A stretch of DNA of 52,402 nucleotides from an uncultured bacterium (GTDB taxonomy: Bacteria > Actinomycetota > Actinomycetes > S36-B12 > CAIYMF01). Below are positions 6,980-14,830 of this stretch, piece by piece. Under the pieces are notes generated by a model, which was given only the letters and a program-made list of their open reading frames with translations, did not search any database and was not told the DNA's origin. Both the position numbers and the translations under genes were made by a program. Every line of letters begins with the position of its first letter. The stretch's first letter is position 1. Location of the stretch: NCBI GenBank assembly GCA_903927265.1, contig CAIYMF010000270.1:1-52402 (forward strand), written 5' to 3'.

Positions 6980-7933
6980 GTGCGCGGATACTTGGTGGTG
7001 AATCCCAATGCCACCGCAACATCGCCCCGAACCCGGGACGTGCTGGTGCATGCGCTCGCAGCCGAGCACGACATTGAAGTGATCGAAACCAACCACCGCG
7101 GCCACGCAGAAGAGATCGGTCGACGCGCTCGACACGAACGCGCCGACATTGTGGTGGCACTGGGCGGAGACGGCACGGTCAACGAGCTCGCCAACGGCAT
7201 GCTCGAAGGCGGCCCCGGCCCTGACGTTCCGGTACTCACCGCGGTGCCCGCTGGCAGCGCCAACGTGTTTGCGCGGGCCATCGGCTTTCCGCCCGACCCG
7301 GTTGAAGCAACCGGCATGGTGCTCGAAGGCATGCGCGAGAAGCACATTCGCACGATCGGGTTGGGCAATCTTGAAGCCACGCGCGCCGACGGCAGCGCGT
7401 TCAGCCGCTGGTTCCTATTCAACGCGGGCCTCGGTGTTGACGCCGAAGTGATTCACGCAATGGAACGACTACGCGAGAAGGGCACCCCCGCCACGGCGAC
7501 GCGTTACGCGCGCACGGCACTCGAGCAGGTGCTGCTGCACACCGATCGACGCAGTCCGGCGCTGACCGTCGTGCGCCCCGGCGTTCCGCCGATCGACCAT
7601 GTGTTCCTGGCCATCGTGCAGAACACCGCACCCTGGACCTTCCTCGGATCGCTGCCCATCAACCCGAGCCCACGGGCGTCGTTCGACACCGGCCTCGACC
7701 TCTGGGCGCCCCGCACGTTGTCGATCTTGCCCACGCTGCGGTACTTCCGTCGGATGGTGACTGGATCCAAAGCCGGCAGTACCCGGCGAGGCCTGCTCGC
7801 GGTGCACGATGCCGCCGAATTGAACTTTGAGGCCTCACGGCCGGTGGCTTTGCAGGTCGATGGCGAGGGTCTGGGCGATGTGGTCGCAGCGTCGATGCGG
7901 TCGATGCCACGGGCCCTGAGAGTAATTGTCTGA
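6980..7933 (+). CDS. diacylglycerol/sphingosine kinase-family lipid kinase
   Basis: A 317-aa DAGK-catalytic-domain protein that should phosphorylate a diacylglycerol-like lipid with ATP at the inner membrane face. The N-terminus YLVVNPNATATS is the first strand and loop of the family; the nucleotide motif GGDGTVNELANGM lies at about residues 57-70, and VPAGSANVFARAIG follows near residue 90. The C-terminal beta domain ends QVDGEGLGDV, the usual closing motif. The next gene on this strand is whiB1, an arrangement also seen in Mycobacterium (Rv3218-whiB1). Translation is probably leaderless from GTG 6980. Confidence 0.88.
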   Translation: MRGYLVVNPNATATSPRTRDVLVHALAAEHDIEVIETNHRGHAEEIGRRARHERADIVVALGGDGTVNELANGMLEGGPGPDVPVLTAVPAGSANVFARAIGFPPDPVEATGMVLEGMREKHIRTIGLGNLEATRADGSAFSRWFLFNAGLGVDAEVIHAMERLREKGTPATATRYARTALEQVLLHTDRRSPALTVVRPGVPPIDHVFLAIVQNTAPWTFLGSLPINPSPRASFDTGLDLWAPRTLSILPTLRYFRRMVTGSKAGSTRRGLLAVHDAAELNFEASRPVALQVDGEGLGDVVAASMRSMPRALRVIV

Positions 7934-8050
7934 TCAACCACTCGCGGAAATGGCTAGGTGACTCTGAGTAGCCAAAATCCCTCCGATTAGCCATTTGTGC
8001 GGGAAGTCGGCTACGCTAGGCCACATTGTGATCTAGCCGACATGTACTTA

Positions 8051-8254
8051 AGTCCCTTCACAGGGACTGAAAGGCTTGTCTCAGCGGTTGCAGTATGTGA
8101 CGCTTGTGACTAAGCACGTACTCGGTGGTACTCAGCGTGATGATTTCCCCGTCCGGCCAGATAGGGCCGGACACTGCATGATGTCGCACGTGAATCCCTT
8201 CACGAGCGAAGAAAACCGGATCGACCCGTTCGATCCCTGCCGGCAACTGCCGGC
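8051..8254 (+). promoter_or_regulatory. hairpin-rich leader of whiB1
   Basis: The 339-base gap between the lipid kinase and whiB1 has five perfect hairpins in a row on the sense strand: AGTCCCT/AGGGACT (8051-8068, loop 4); GTCCGGCC/GGCCGGAC (8151-8172, loop 6); CGTGAA/TTCACG (8189-8204, loop 4); GGATCGA/TCGATCC (8218-8236, loop 5); and GCCGGC/GCCGGC (8239-8254, loop 4). The last ends six bases before AAGGAGG (8261-8267). I recognise no known riboswitch. It may be a structured 5' UTR acting on translation, RNA stability or attenuation. The gap also holds a TGTGAC direct repeat (8096-8110), and I see nothing else in it. Confidence 0.5.
8096..8110. promoter_or_regulatory. TGTGAC direct repeat, 9-bp period (copy 2), upstream of whiB1
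   Basis: TGTGAC-GCT-TGTGAC, with the same spacing as copy 1 at 6399. It lies 160 bases before the whiB1 start, between the first and second hairpins, a normal place for an activator or repressor of whiB1. TGTGA is also a CRP half-site, but both halves point the same way, which argues against CRP. Confidence 0.45.
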
Positions 8255-8272
8255 GTAGACAAGGAGGACACC

Positions 8273-8530
8273 GTGGATTGGCGCCATCGCGCTGCCTGCC
8301 GTGACGAGGACCCGGAGCTGTTTTTCCCGATTGGGAACACCGGGCCTGCACTGCTGCAGATCGAGGAGGCCAAGCAGGTGTGCCGTCAATGCGAGGTCGT
8401 CGAAGACTGCCTCACCTGGGCCCTTGAGTCCGGCCAAGATGCTGGCGTGTGGGGTGGCCTCAGTGAAGATGAGCGCCGTGCCCTCAAGCGTCGCCGTCAG
8501 CGTGCCAACGCTGCTGCTCGCCTGGTCTAA
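8273..8530 (+). CDS. whiB1: WhiB-family iron-sulfur transcription regulator, WhiB1-like
   Basis: An 85-aa protein with all four [4Fe-4S] ligands, C9, C37, C40 and C46, at the same positions as in mycobacterial WhiB1, followed by the GVWGG turn and a basic C-terminal DNA-binding tail (RRALKRRRQRANAAARLV). WhiB1 senses nitric oxide through its cluster and binds the primary sigma factor; it is essential in mycobacteria. The start is GTG 8273, five bases after a perfect AAGGAGG. The neighbours (lipid kinase before, pdtaS convergent after) match the mycobacterial whiB1 locus. The end overlaps the pdtaS stop by four bases. A long structured leader precedes it. Confidence 0.95.
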   Translation: MDWRHRAACRDEDPELFFPIGNTGPALLQIEEAKQVCRQCEVVEDCLTWALESGQDAGVWGGLSEDERRALKRRRQRANAAARLV

Positions 8531-9999
8531 ACGACCGGTACGCCGATCGTCACCTGAGCGCCGGGTCCGCCCACTGGTCCGAGGTTGAGAGTTCCGCCCA
8601 GATCTTCTTCAATCAACGTGCGCACGATGCGTAGGCCGAGGCCATTGGATACGTCGGCGTTGGCTGAGAAACCCGGGCCTTCATCGGCGACCACGAGCGT
8701 GACTTCATCGTCGGTGCGTTGCGCCTTCACAGTAATGGTGCCGCCATCGGGAGCGAGTCCGTGTTCGACGGCGTTCATCAGCAACTCGGTGAGCGCCATC
8801 GCCAACGGAGTGGCGCGTTCGGCGGGCCACATTCCGACCGAGCCTTCGCGCACGACCTGACCTCCGTGTGCGCTGGCGGTATCGGCGGCGAGCGCCACCA
8901 CACGTTGCATCACGTCGTCGAAGTCGACCGTTTGTCCGGGAGCCAGTGCGAGCACTTCGTGCACGACGGCGATAGCGCCGACGCGGCGCACGGCTTCATC
9001 GAGGGCGAGACGTGCTTCACCTTCGGGAATGCGTCGCGCCTGCATGCGCAGCAACGAGGCCACGGTTTGCAGATTGTTCTTCACGCGGTGGTGGATCTCG
9101 CGAATGGTGGCGTCTTTGGTGAGCAGCGCGCGGTCACGGCGGCGCAGGTCGGTGACATCGCGCACGAGTACAAGTGAGCCGACGGGGCGACCCGACGCGC
9201 GCAAAGGCAGGCCGCGCAACGTCATCACGCCGATGCCACTGTCGACTTCGGATTCACCCGCCACTCCCCCACTGGCCACGATGGCGAGTGATTCATCGAT
9301 GGCGCCGGCGCGGTGACGCAGTCGGCTGACGGTGCCGGAGAGTTTGGAGCCGGTGAGTTGTGCGCCGAGTCCGAGACGGTGGAATGCCGAGACTGCATTG
9401 GGGCTGGCGAACTCGACGACCCCCTGAGTGTCGAGACGCAGCAAGCCATCGCCCACGCGCGGTGTGGCAGTTCCGACCGACAGTGATTCGGCGTAGGGCC
9501 ATTCGCCGCCCGCGAGCATGCGCGCCAAGTCGTCGAATGAACGCAGGTAGACCTGCTCGAGTTCACCGAGTGCGAGTGAGTCGGCGTCGCCCGTGGCAAG
9601 GCGTCGGCGCAGCATCGAGGCGTGGCGCGCGATGACGCCGATGACGCGGCCTTCGCGCACGACTGGCACGGCTTCGACGTCTTGCGGTACGAGTGGAAGT
9701 GAGTCGTCGCGCGAGAGCACCGGTGCACGCGAGGCGATGGCGCGATCGACGCATACCCATTCACCGCGCGGGGCGAACTGACCAACGAGGTCGTCGGGCA
9801 CCGAGGTGGCGCCGGTGGTGGGACGCACCTGTGCCGCGGCGATGACGCCACCGTCGTTCCAGGTGGGCACCCACAGCACGAGGTCGGAGAAGCCCAAGTC
9901 AGCGAGTAGCGACCATTCGGCAACGACCGCTTGCAAATGAGTAGCGTCGTCGTCGGAGAGTTCCGTGCGGTCGCGTGCCAGCACCGTCAGACTTGTCAC
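8527..9999 (-). CDS. pdtaS: PdtaS-type soluble sensor histidine kinase
   Basis: A 490-aa cytoplasmic kinase with no membrane helix. The order is an N-terminal GAF-like domain (about 1-150), a PAS-like domain (about 170-275), a HisKA_2-type dimerisation/phosphoacceptor helix (TIREIHHRVKNNLQTVASLL, about 298-317, with the phospho-His in the HH pair), and a HATPase domain with the N-box (ALTELLMNAVEHGL), DEGPGFS and NGLGLRIV. In mycobacteria PdtaS phosphorylates the RNA-binding antiterminator PdtaR and takes part in stress, metal and nitric oxide signalling. No PdtaR gene is in the window. The start is GTG 9999. A tiny membrane-peptide gene lies immediately upstream in the same direction. Confidence 0.9.
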   Translation of the reverse strand: MTSLTVLARDRTELSDDDATHLQAVVAEWSLLADLGFSDLVLWVPTWNDGGVIAAAQVRPTTGATSVPDDLVGQFAPRGEWVCVDRAIASRAPVLSRDDSLPLVPQDVEAVPVVREGRVIGVIARHASMLRRRLATGDADSLALGELEQVYLRSFDDLARMLAGGEWPYAESLSVGTATPRVGDGLLRLDTQGVVEFASPNAVSAFHRLGLGAQLTGSKLSGTVSRLRHRAGAIDESLAIVASGGVAGESEVDSGIGVMTLRGLPLRASGRPVGSLVLVRDVTDLRRRDRALLTKDATIREIHHRVKNNLQTVASLLRMQARRIPEGEARLALDEAVRRVGAIAVVHEVLALAPGQTVDFDDVMQRVVALAADTASAHGGQVVREGSVGMWPAERATPLAMALTELLMNAVEHGLAPDGGTITVKAQRTDDEVTLVVADEGPGFSANADVSNGLGLRIVRTLIEEDLGGTLNLGPVGGPGAQVTIGVPVV

Positions 10000-10008
10000 G
10001 GCGGGCGC

Positions 10009-10098
10009 CTACAAGACCTGCAGGATCACAAGCAGCAACATGAAGACGATCAGAATAAGTGCGACTGCCGCCATGAAAGTGCGGTTCATGTCCATCAT
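10009..10098 (-). CDS. small single-pass membrane peptide upstream of pdtaS
   Basis: A frame of 29 codons from ATG 10098 (32 from GTG 10107) that ends nine bases before the pdtaS start. Apart from a short polar N-terminus it is one hydrophobic helix (FMAAVALILIVFMLLLVILQ). TAGTGT lies seven bases before ATG 10098, the leaderless-type geometry found across this window. It is probably co-transcribed with pdtaS and could tether or sense for that soluble kinase, but this is a guess from position. It is too short for homology calls by eye. Confidence 0.5.
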   Translation of the reverse strand: MMDMNRTFMAAVALILIVFMLLLVILQVL

Positions 10099-10135
10099 GT
10101 CGGTCACACTACCCCGAGACCCCGGCATGTCGCGG

Positions 10136-10141
10136 TAGCGT
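10136..10141 (+). promoter_or_regulatory. -10 box of a leaderless promoter for the TPP enzyme
   Basis: TAGCGT ends six bases before GTG 10148, back to back with the promoter of the membrane peptide/pdtaS pair. Confidence 0.45.
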
Positions 10142-10147
10142 CGATCC

Positions 10148-11857
10148 GTGAGCGATTCCGACGAGATTTCAATGACCACAGGCCACGGCGGAGTGCACGC
10201 CGTCGCCGCCGCCCGGGCCCACGGTGTGAGCGCAATGTTCACACTGTCAGGAGCCCACGTGTTTCCGCTCTACGATGCCGCAGTGGGCGGTAGTGAGGCC
10301 GTGGCTGCCGAGGGCGGGCCGGCGGCCGTGAGGGCGTCGAACCCGCGACTGATCGATGTGCGCCATGAGGCAACGGCCGCGTTCGCTGCTGAAGCTACGG
10401 GCCGGCTCACGCGCATTCCGGGCTTGGCGGTGGTCACTGCCGGGCCTGGCGTGACGAACGTCGTGTCGCCCATCACGTCGGCGAAGTTCAACGGAGCGCC
10501 GCTGGTGGTGATCGGCGGCCGCGCCCCCGATTTCCGAGCTGGCACTGGCGCATTGCAGGAACTCGACCAGCCGCCACTGCTGGCACCGGTGACGAAGTAC
10601 GCGGGCACGGTGCATGACGCTGGGTTGATCGGATCGTCGGTCAACGAGGCATTTGCGCGCGCTGATGCGGCGCACCGCGGACCGGTGTTCCTCGATATTC
10701 CGATGGACGTGCTGTACCAACCCGTCGACGCGGCGACTCCCGTGGCCGCGGCGCGCGAGGTGCATCTTCCCGACCCCGACCTCGTCGATGAAGTGGCGGC
10801 GCTACTGGCGGGCGCGTCGCATCCGGTGCTGCTGCTGAGCACCGACGTGTGGGCCGATCGGGCGGAAGTTCCGGCGCGACGATTCGCCGAGGAACTCGGC
10901 ATTCCGGTGATTACCAACGGACTCGGCCGCGGCATTCTTCCGAACGGACACCCGCTGCTGGTGACGCGCGCGCGGTCGACGGCTTTCCGTGAAGCTGACC
11001 TGGTGATCGTGGCCGGTGCGCCACTCGACTTCCGACTGGGCTACGGAGTGTTCGGTGCGGCCGACAATCCGGTGCCGGTCGTGCAGTTGGTCGATTCGTT
11101 CGATCAGGTGGCGCGACATGCGAAGGCTGTTGCGGTGAGTGTGGTCGGCGACCTTCCGATTACGTTCGAGGAACTCATCGATGCATGGACGGGTTTGGTG
11201 CGACACCCCGATTTGACGGGCTGGACCGAGCGTTTGCGTGCGATCGATGCGGCGGCGCGTGCCGAGGATGCGGCGTTGCTGCGCAACGATTCCGACCCCA
11301 TTCACCCGGCGCGCATTTACGGCGAGCTGCTTCCGCGGCTCACCGACGACACGGTGGTGATTGGCGATGGGGGCGACTTCGTGTCGTTCGCGGGACGGTT
11401 TGTTGAGCCCGCGCTGCCCGGCCGTTGGCTCGACCCCGGGCCGTACGGGTGTCTTGGATCGGGTGTCGGGTACGCGATGGCGGCGAGTCTGGCGCATCCG
11501 AGTTCGCCGGTGGTGTTGCTGCTCGGCGACGGCGCGGCGGGGTTCAGTCTGATGGACGTCGATTCGCTGGTGCGGCACAAGATGCCCGTGGTGATGGTGA
11601 TGGGCAACAACAGTGCGTGGGGGCTGGAGAAGCACCCGATGCGACTGCTGCACGGGTATGACGTGATCGCCGATCTCAATCCCGCCGTGCGTTACGACGA
11701 GGTGGTCATCGCACTCGGTGGTGGTGGCGAGAGGGTGACCAAGCCGGGTGACGTCGGCGCGGCAATTGATCGCGCGATGGCGTCGGGGATTCCTTACTTG
11801 ATCGACATTGCGACTGACCCCGAAGCGATGTACCCCCGCACAACGATGGGCATCTAG
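10148..11857 (+). CDS. thiamine-diphosphate enzyme, acetolactate synthase large subunit-like (IlvG type)
   Basis: A 569-aa ThDP-dependent enzyme with the three standard domains. The N-terminal PYR domain has GVSAMFTLSGAHVFPLYDAA and the cofactor-activating Glu in RHEATAAFAAEATGR, then VVTAGPGVTN. The middle domain spans about residues 200-330. The C-terminal PP domain has GDGAAGFSLMDVDSLVRHKM followed by NNSAWGLEKHPM, the GDG..NN metal/diphosphate motif. It resembles the second acetolactate synthase-like protein of actinobacteria (mycobacterial IlvG) more than the housekeeping IlvB, so the substrate could be pyruvate or another 2-oxo acid. The start is GTG 10148; ATG 10172 is an alternative. 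No small subunit gene is adjacent. Confidence 0.8.
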   Translation: MSDSDEISMTTGHGGVHAVAAARAHGVSAMFTLSGAHVFPLYDAAVGGSEAVAAEGGPAAVRASNPRLIDVRHEATAAFAAEATGRLTRIPGLAVVTAGPGVTNVVSPITSAKFNGAPLVVIGGRAPDFRAGTGALQELDQPPLLAPVTKYAGTVHDAGLIGSSVNEAFARADAAHRGPVFLDIPMDVLYQPVDAATPVAAAREVHLPDPDLVDEVAALLAGASHPVLLLSTDVWADRAEVPARRFAEELGIPVITNGLGRGILPNGHPLLVTRARSTAFREADLVIVAGAPLDFRLGYGVFGAADNPVPVVQLVDSFDQVARHAKAVAVSVVGDLPITFEELIDAWTGLVRHPDLTGWTERLRAIDAAARAEDAALLRNDSDPIHPARIYGELLPRLTDDTVVIGDGGDFVSFAGRFVEPALPGRWLDPGPYGCLGSGVGYAMAASLAHPSSPVVLLLGDGAAGFSLMDVDSLVRHKMPVVMVMGNNSAWGLEKHPMRLLHGYDVIADLNPAVRYDEVVIALGGGGERVTKPGDVGAAIDRAMASGIPYLIDIATDPEAMYPRTTMGI

Positions 11858-11865
11858 GTTCTTCG

Positions 11866-11928
11866 CGCGAGTCCATCACTTACGCGGCCTAAACCGGCCG
11901 GATAACCCGCGTAACTGATGGACTCGCG
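11866..11928. repeat. palindromic repeat, copy 1
   Basis: A near-perfect 63-base palindrome nine bases after the TPP-enzyme stop. Outer arms of 13 bases (CGCGAGTCCATCA and TGATGGACTCGCG) are followed by one mismatch and inner arms of eight (TTACGCGG/CCGCGTAA) around a loop with GGCCTAAACCGGCC. Copy 2 at 13009-13079 is almost identical and in the same orientation. There is no T-run, but it sits between convergent genes where a terminator is expected. It could also be a REP/MITE-like element. Confidence 0.8.
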
Positions 11929-11946
11929 GACGGGGGTAGAGAGTGG

Positions 11947-12948
11947 TCAGGCCGCGCGGGCCATTCCGAGAACAGAGAGCAGCCGGTGGAACAGGCGGCC
12001 CGACGCGATGTCGGCCCACGTCCAGCGCACGATCACGTAGCCGAGGTCGCGTAGCAACGTTTCCCGCTGGCCCTGCATCAGCAGATCATGCTGCCCCCTG
12101 TATTTCATCGCCCCATCCGCCTCGCCGATCACGCCAAATTCCCGCCAGAGGAAGTCAACGCGCGCGATCTGACCCGTGGCAAGCTCAATCACCACCTGAA
12201 CTTCCGGCAAGGGCAGGTCACACTCAAGGAAGTACGCGAACGAGAACGATTCCAGCGAGCTTTCGCGTCCGCCGTCAAGATGGGCCAAGGCCAAAGCCGC
12301 ACGTCGGGTGCCCGGACGATCGTCGAGAACGATGAGGTCATCGGCGAGTTGTCCCGGCGTGACGAGTCCCGAGCGAATCGCCCGATCACCAACCGACAGG
12401 GCGTCGGCCAGGCTCGCAGTGCGCGCCACATCGAGCACCGTGCGCGAGGGCGACGTCACGAGTCCGAGCGCGGGCGCGGGCGCCTGACCGGAACGAAGTG
12501 GCTCTCCCCTCGCAGGGTCACGCCAGATGTCGTGTACGTCGACCACGCTGGCATCGCCTGCACGAATTCCGCGGCGATGGGCGATCACTCCCGCGCGCGG
12601 GCCGCTCGGGGCCGTGGGCGGCGCAGTGAGATGGGGAACCGCCGGAGTTCCTGACACCAACGGCAGTCGCAGTGCCAACGCGGCAGACGAATGCGATACG
12701 ACCGATCCAGGCCGGGCCGCCGCGGCTCCGAGAGCGGAATACACGTGCATGAGGTCGCGCTGTTCGGCGTCGCGTGGCGCCGTCAGGGTTGCCTCGAGAC
12801 GAAGGAACACTCCTCGGTGCAGCCGCACCCAGCGCCCCGCGGACACTCGAGCCGCAACCATGTCGCGGCTGATTCCCGCCGCCTGAGCTTGTGCTGCCGT
12901 CACAACGGCCGGCAGTCCCGGCGGATCAGCAGATGCGTGTCGAGCCAT
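11947..12948 (-). CDS. AbiEi-type HTH plus DUF559/Vsr-like nuclease-fold protein
   Basis: A 333-aa protein. The N-terminal ~50 residues (VVTAAQAQAAGISRDMVAAR, then WVRLHRGVFLR) match the winged-helix domain of AbiEi-type antitoxins; the middle resembles the rest of that family (GSVVSHSSAALALRLPL). The C-terminal ~90 residues carry RVDFLWREFGVIGEADG followed by a Lys-containing strand and LRDLGYVIVRWTW, the PD-(D/E)xK layout of DUF559/Vsr-like nucleases (E in ESSLES, D of VDF, E of GEADG). Many actinobacteria have such proteins; their role is unproven. It stands alone, flanked by two near-identical palindromes. CACCCT lies six bases before the ATG. Confidence 0.75.
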   Translation of the reverse strand: MARHASADPPGLPAVVTAAQAQAAGISRDMVAARVSAGRWVRLHRGVFLRLEATLTAPRDAEQRDLMHVYSALGAAAARPGSVVSHSSAALALRLPLVSGTPAVPHLTAPPTAPSGPRAGVIAHRRGIRAGDASVVDVHDIWRDPARGEPLRSGQAPAPALGLVTSPSRTVLDVARTASLADALSVGDRAIRSGLVTPGQLADDLIVLDDRPGTRRAALALAHLDGGRESSLESFSFAYFLECDLPLPEVQVVIELATGQIARVDFLWREFGVIGEADGAMKYRGQHDLLMQGQRETLLRDLGYVIVRWTWADIASGRLFHRLLSVLGMARAA

Positions 12949-13008
12949 GCCGCAAGGGTGCCCGATTCAACGAGGCCCCGCGGAATTCATCCACAGCCCC
13001 TACCCAAC

Positions 13009-13079
13009 GTTCCGCGAGTCCATCACTTACGCGGCCTAAACCGGCCGAATAACCCGCGTAACTGATGGACTCGCGGAAC
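13009..13079. repeat. palindromic repeat, copy 2
   Basis: A 71-base palindrome with perfect 17-base outer arms (13009-13025 and 13063-13079), one mismatch, then TTACGCGG/CCGCGTAA. Apart from slightly longer arms and one loop base (GAATAA for GGATAA) it equals copy 1. It lies nine bases past the M23 peptidase stop and 60 bases upstream of the AbiEi/DUF559 gene, so the two copies bracket that gene as direct repeats. Confidence 0.8.
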
Positions 13080-13088
13080 AAGAAGGGG

Positions 13089-13964
13089 TTAGAAGCAGAG
13101 CTTCTTGATGAGCGGAACCGGGTCGACTGCCGACGCGTGGTACCAGGCGTCACCGGGCGATCCGGGCCGGTACTCGAAGTGCAGGTGCACGGCTCCGGGT
13201 GCGCCAGTGTCGCCCGCGCGCCCGATGAGTTGACCGGCCTTGACCGTGTCGCCATCGCTCACCAGGTTCTTGGACTGGTGACCGTAGTACCAGACCGCGC
13301 CGCTCTTGCCCTTGATAGTGATCGCGAGCGCACCGTTGCTCTGCATCTTCGCCCCGGCCACCACACCGCCTTCAACGGCGTAGATCGGCCGACCCATCGT
13401 GGTCATCAGGTCGATGCCTTGATGTGAGTGATCGCCACGATTGGCGCCGAAGCCGTCGCCCAAGTAGGCGCCGATGGTCGGGCAGAAACGCCCGGAAGTC
13501 GCTGTCGTCTTACAGGTGCGGCCGGTGAACGATCCACAGCGCGCAGTGGTGCCACCGCCGGTGCTCGTCGATCCACCGCCACTGCTCGAGCCGCCGGTGT
13601 TGGCCTTCCAGCCGGTGATCGACGCATACGTCTTGGGGCCCACCGCGGGCGACGGGCCGAGGTCGTGCGCCTTCTTGTAACGCATGATCGTGGCCATCGT
13701 CGCCGTGCCAAGCACACCGAACTTGGTGCGGCTGCTGGCCAGCGTGAGGCCCGAAATCTTGTAGCCGTGGGCGAGCAGACCCTTCTGCACGGCCGTGACA
13801 GCAGCACCGTGCGAGCCCGCCTTGAGAATGCCTGGGAAGTTCGGCACCGACGCGCGCACAACGACGCCCGTGGGAGCCGGTGCAGCGGTAGCGGCAGTCG
13901 CTGGAATCAGCGCGGCCGAGAGGGCGAGAACGGACATAGCAGCGAACGTGAGACGTCGTGACAC
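13089..13964 (-). CDS. secreted M23 (LytM-type) endopeptidase with peptidoglycan-binding domain
   Basis: A 291-aa exported cell-wall hydrolase. A Sec signal peptide (LTFAAMSVLALSAALIPATA) ends near Ala27. A peptidoglycan-binding_1-like domain follows (about 45-115: LKAGSHGAAVTAVQKGLLAHGY, then GPKTYASI), then a Gly/Ser linker, a cysteine-containing segment (RCGSF..CKTT..FCP) and the M23 domain. Zinc ligands are visible in HSHQGIDL and HLHFE; the strand YAVEGGVVAGA and YYGHQS are typical. It should cut peptide cross-bridges in peptidoglycan. The start is GTG 13964, eight bases after GGAGGT. Directly upstream is a ydaO-type c-di-AMP riboswitch, so expression should fall or rise with c-di-AMP. 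Confidence 0.9.
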   Translation of the reverse strand: MSRRLTFAAMSVLALSAALIPATAATAAPAPTGVVVRASVPNFPGILKAGSHGAAVTAVQKGLLAHGYKISGLTLASSRTKFGVLGTATMATIMRYKKAHDLGPSPAVGPKTYASITGWKANTGGSSSGGGSTSTGGGTTARCGSFTGRTCKTTATSGRFCPTIGAYLGDGFGANRGDHSHQGIDLMTTMGRPIYAVEGGVVAGAKMQSNGALAITIKGKSGAVWYYGHQSKNLVSDGDTVKAGQLIGRAGDTGAPGAVHLHFEYRPGSPGDAWYHASAVDPVPLIKKLCF

Positions 13965-13980
13965 AGTCGGACCTCCGCAC

Positions 13981-14190
13981 GCCTACGAGGTGAGCTGTCG
14001 GGTTCGGACCATCGCTATGGCCCGGCCCTCCGTGAGGAGAACTTCACCCCAAGGGCACCACGGTCGGTGCTCAGAAGGTTGGGTCCCCCGCTCCCGCCCG
14101 AGGGGGTATGGCACCCGGGTGAGGGCGGGATTTGGCGTTCACCCGGCGACCGTCCCCTTCCCCAGGGACGATGCGGAAACGTTACCAGCC
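13981..14190 (-). promoter_or_regulatory. c-di-AMP riboswitch (ydaO/yuaA type) for the M23 peptidase
   Basis: On the minus strand the leader carries hallmark ydaO segments in order: GGGGACCCA, then GGGGTGAA, then CCGAACCCGACAGCTCACC followed by TCGTAGGC. These conserved blocks form the two c-di-AMP pockets in this class, which in actinobacteria often precedes cell-wall hydrolases. The 3' end is only a few bases from the GGAGGT of the peptidase gene, so it could act on ribosome access, although ydaO switches usually end transcription. The 5' limit is approximate. The rest of the gap to 14329 shows nothing I can name. Confidence 0.88.
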
Positions 14191-14329
14191 GAGGTTCCGC
14201 GCGGCCGCATTTCGAGTGTGTTGCCGGGCACTCAGCGCCCGACCCCTCGTGGAACCCTTCCCGAATAGTAGGAATCGCGAGGGAGACCCCCGTGAAGGTC
14301 CGTTTCAGACACCCGGCAGGATCAAGGTC

Positions 14330-14830
14330 GTGACTGACACACACCTCGTCGTACGCGAAGCCCGCCCCGATGAATGGCACGCGGCCGGCGAACTCGCGGT
14401 GCGCGCCTACCGCGCGGGCGGACACGACGCGATCGACAACGGCTACCTCGAGGTCGTACTCGATGCCGCATCGCGCGCGATTCCCGGCCCGCTGTTCGTG
14501 GCCCTGCGCGATGATGTGATCGTCGGAACCGGCACCCTCTGCGCACCCGGAACCAGCCACGCCGAACTGTGTCGCGACGACGAGTGCGAGTTCCGATTTC
14601 TGGCCGTCGAACCCGACGCCTGGGGAACGGGAGTCGCGGCCGCGCTGCTCGACGCCCTCGAGGCCCACGCGCGCGAGGCTGGCGCCCGACAACTGGTGTG
14701 CTGCGTCATCACCTGGAACGAACCCGCGCATCGGCTGTACGTCGCGCGCGGCTACCAGCGCATTCCCGAACGTGACTGGCTGCCAATTCCGGAAGTGACG
14801 TTGCTGGCTTACGCCTTGCCACTTGCCTGA
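14330..14830 (+). CDS. GNAT-family N-acetyltransferase
   Basis: A 166-aa single-domain GNAT enzyme. The N-terminal strand LVVREARPDEWHAAGELAVRAY, the central strand FRFLAVEPDAWGTGVAAALL (pyrophosphate loop WGTGVA, near residue 85) and ITWNEPAHRLYVARGYQR near the C-terminus are all standard. The acceptor is unknown. The start is GTG 14330, preceded by CAGGAT seven bases away and AAGG, so either leaderless or weakly ribosome-site-driven. Its last 22 bases overlap the convergent thioesterase gene. Confidence 0.8.
   Translation: MTDTHLVVREARPDEWHAAGELAVRAYRAGGHDAIDNGYLEVVLDAASRAIPGPLFVALRDDVIVGTGTLCAPGTSHAELCRDDECEFRFLAVEPDAWGTGVAAALLDALEAHAREAGARQLVCCVITWNEPAHRLYVARGYQRIPERDWLPIPEVTLLAYALPLA

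Noticed and set aside
8096-8110. CRP site before whiB1
   Set aside because: CRP needs inverted TGTGA/TCACA; here both TGTGAC halves point the same way with 9-bp period.
8178-8258. A 26-codon upstream ORF (starting ATGATG) in the whiB1 leader
   Set aside because: No ribosome site, and its codons coincide with the hairpin sequence; the stems explain the conservation-like look better. It could still be real if relatives keep the frame.
11866-11928. Integron attC site
   Set aside because: The palindrome lacks the paired RYYYAAC/GTTRRRY boxes, and no integrase is in the window.
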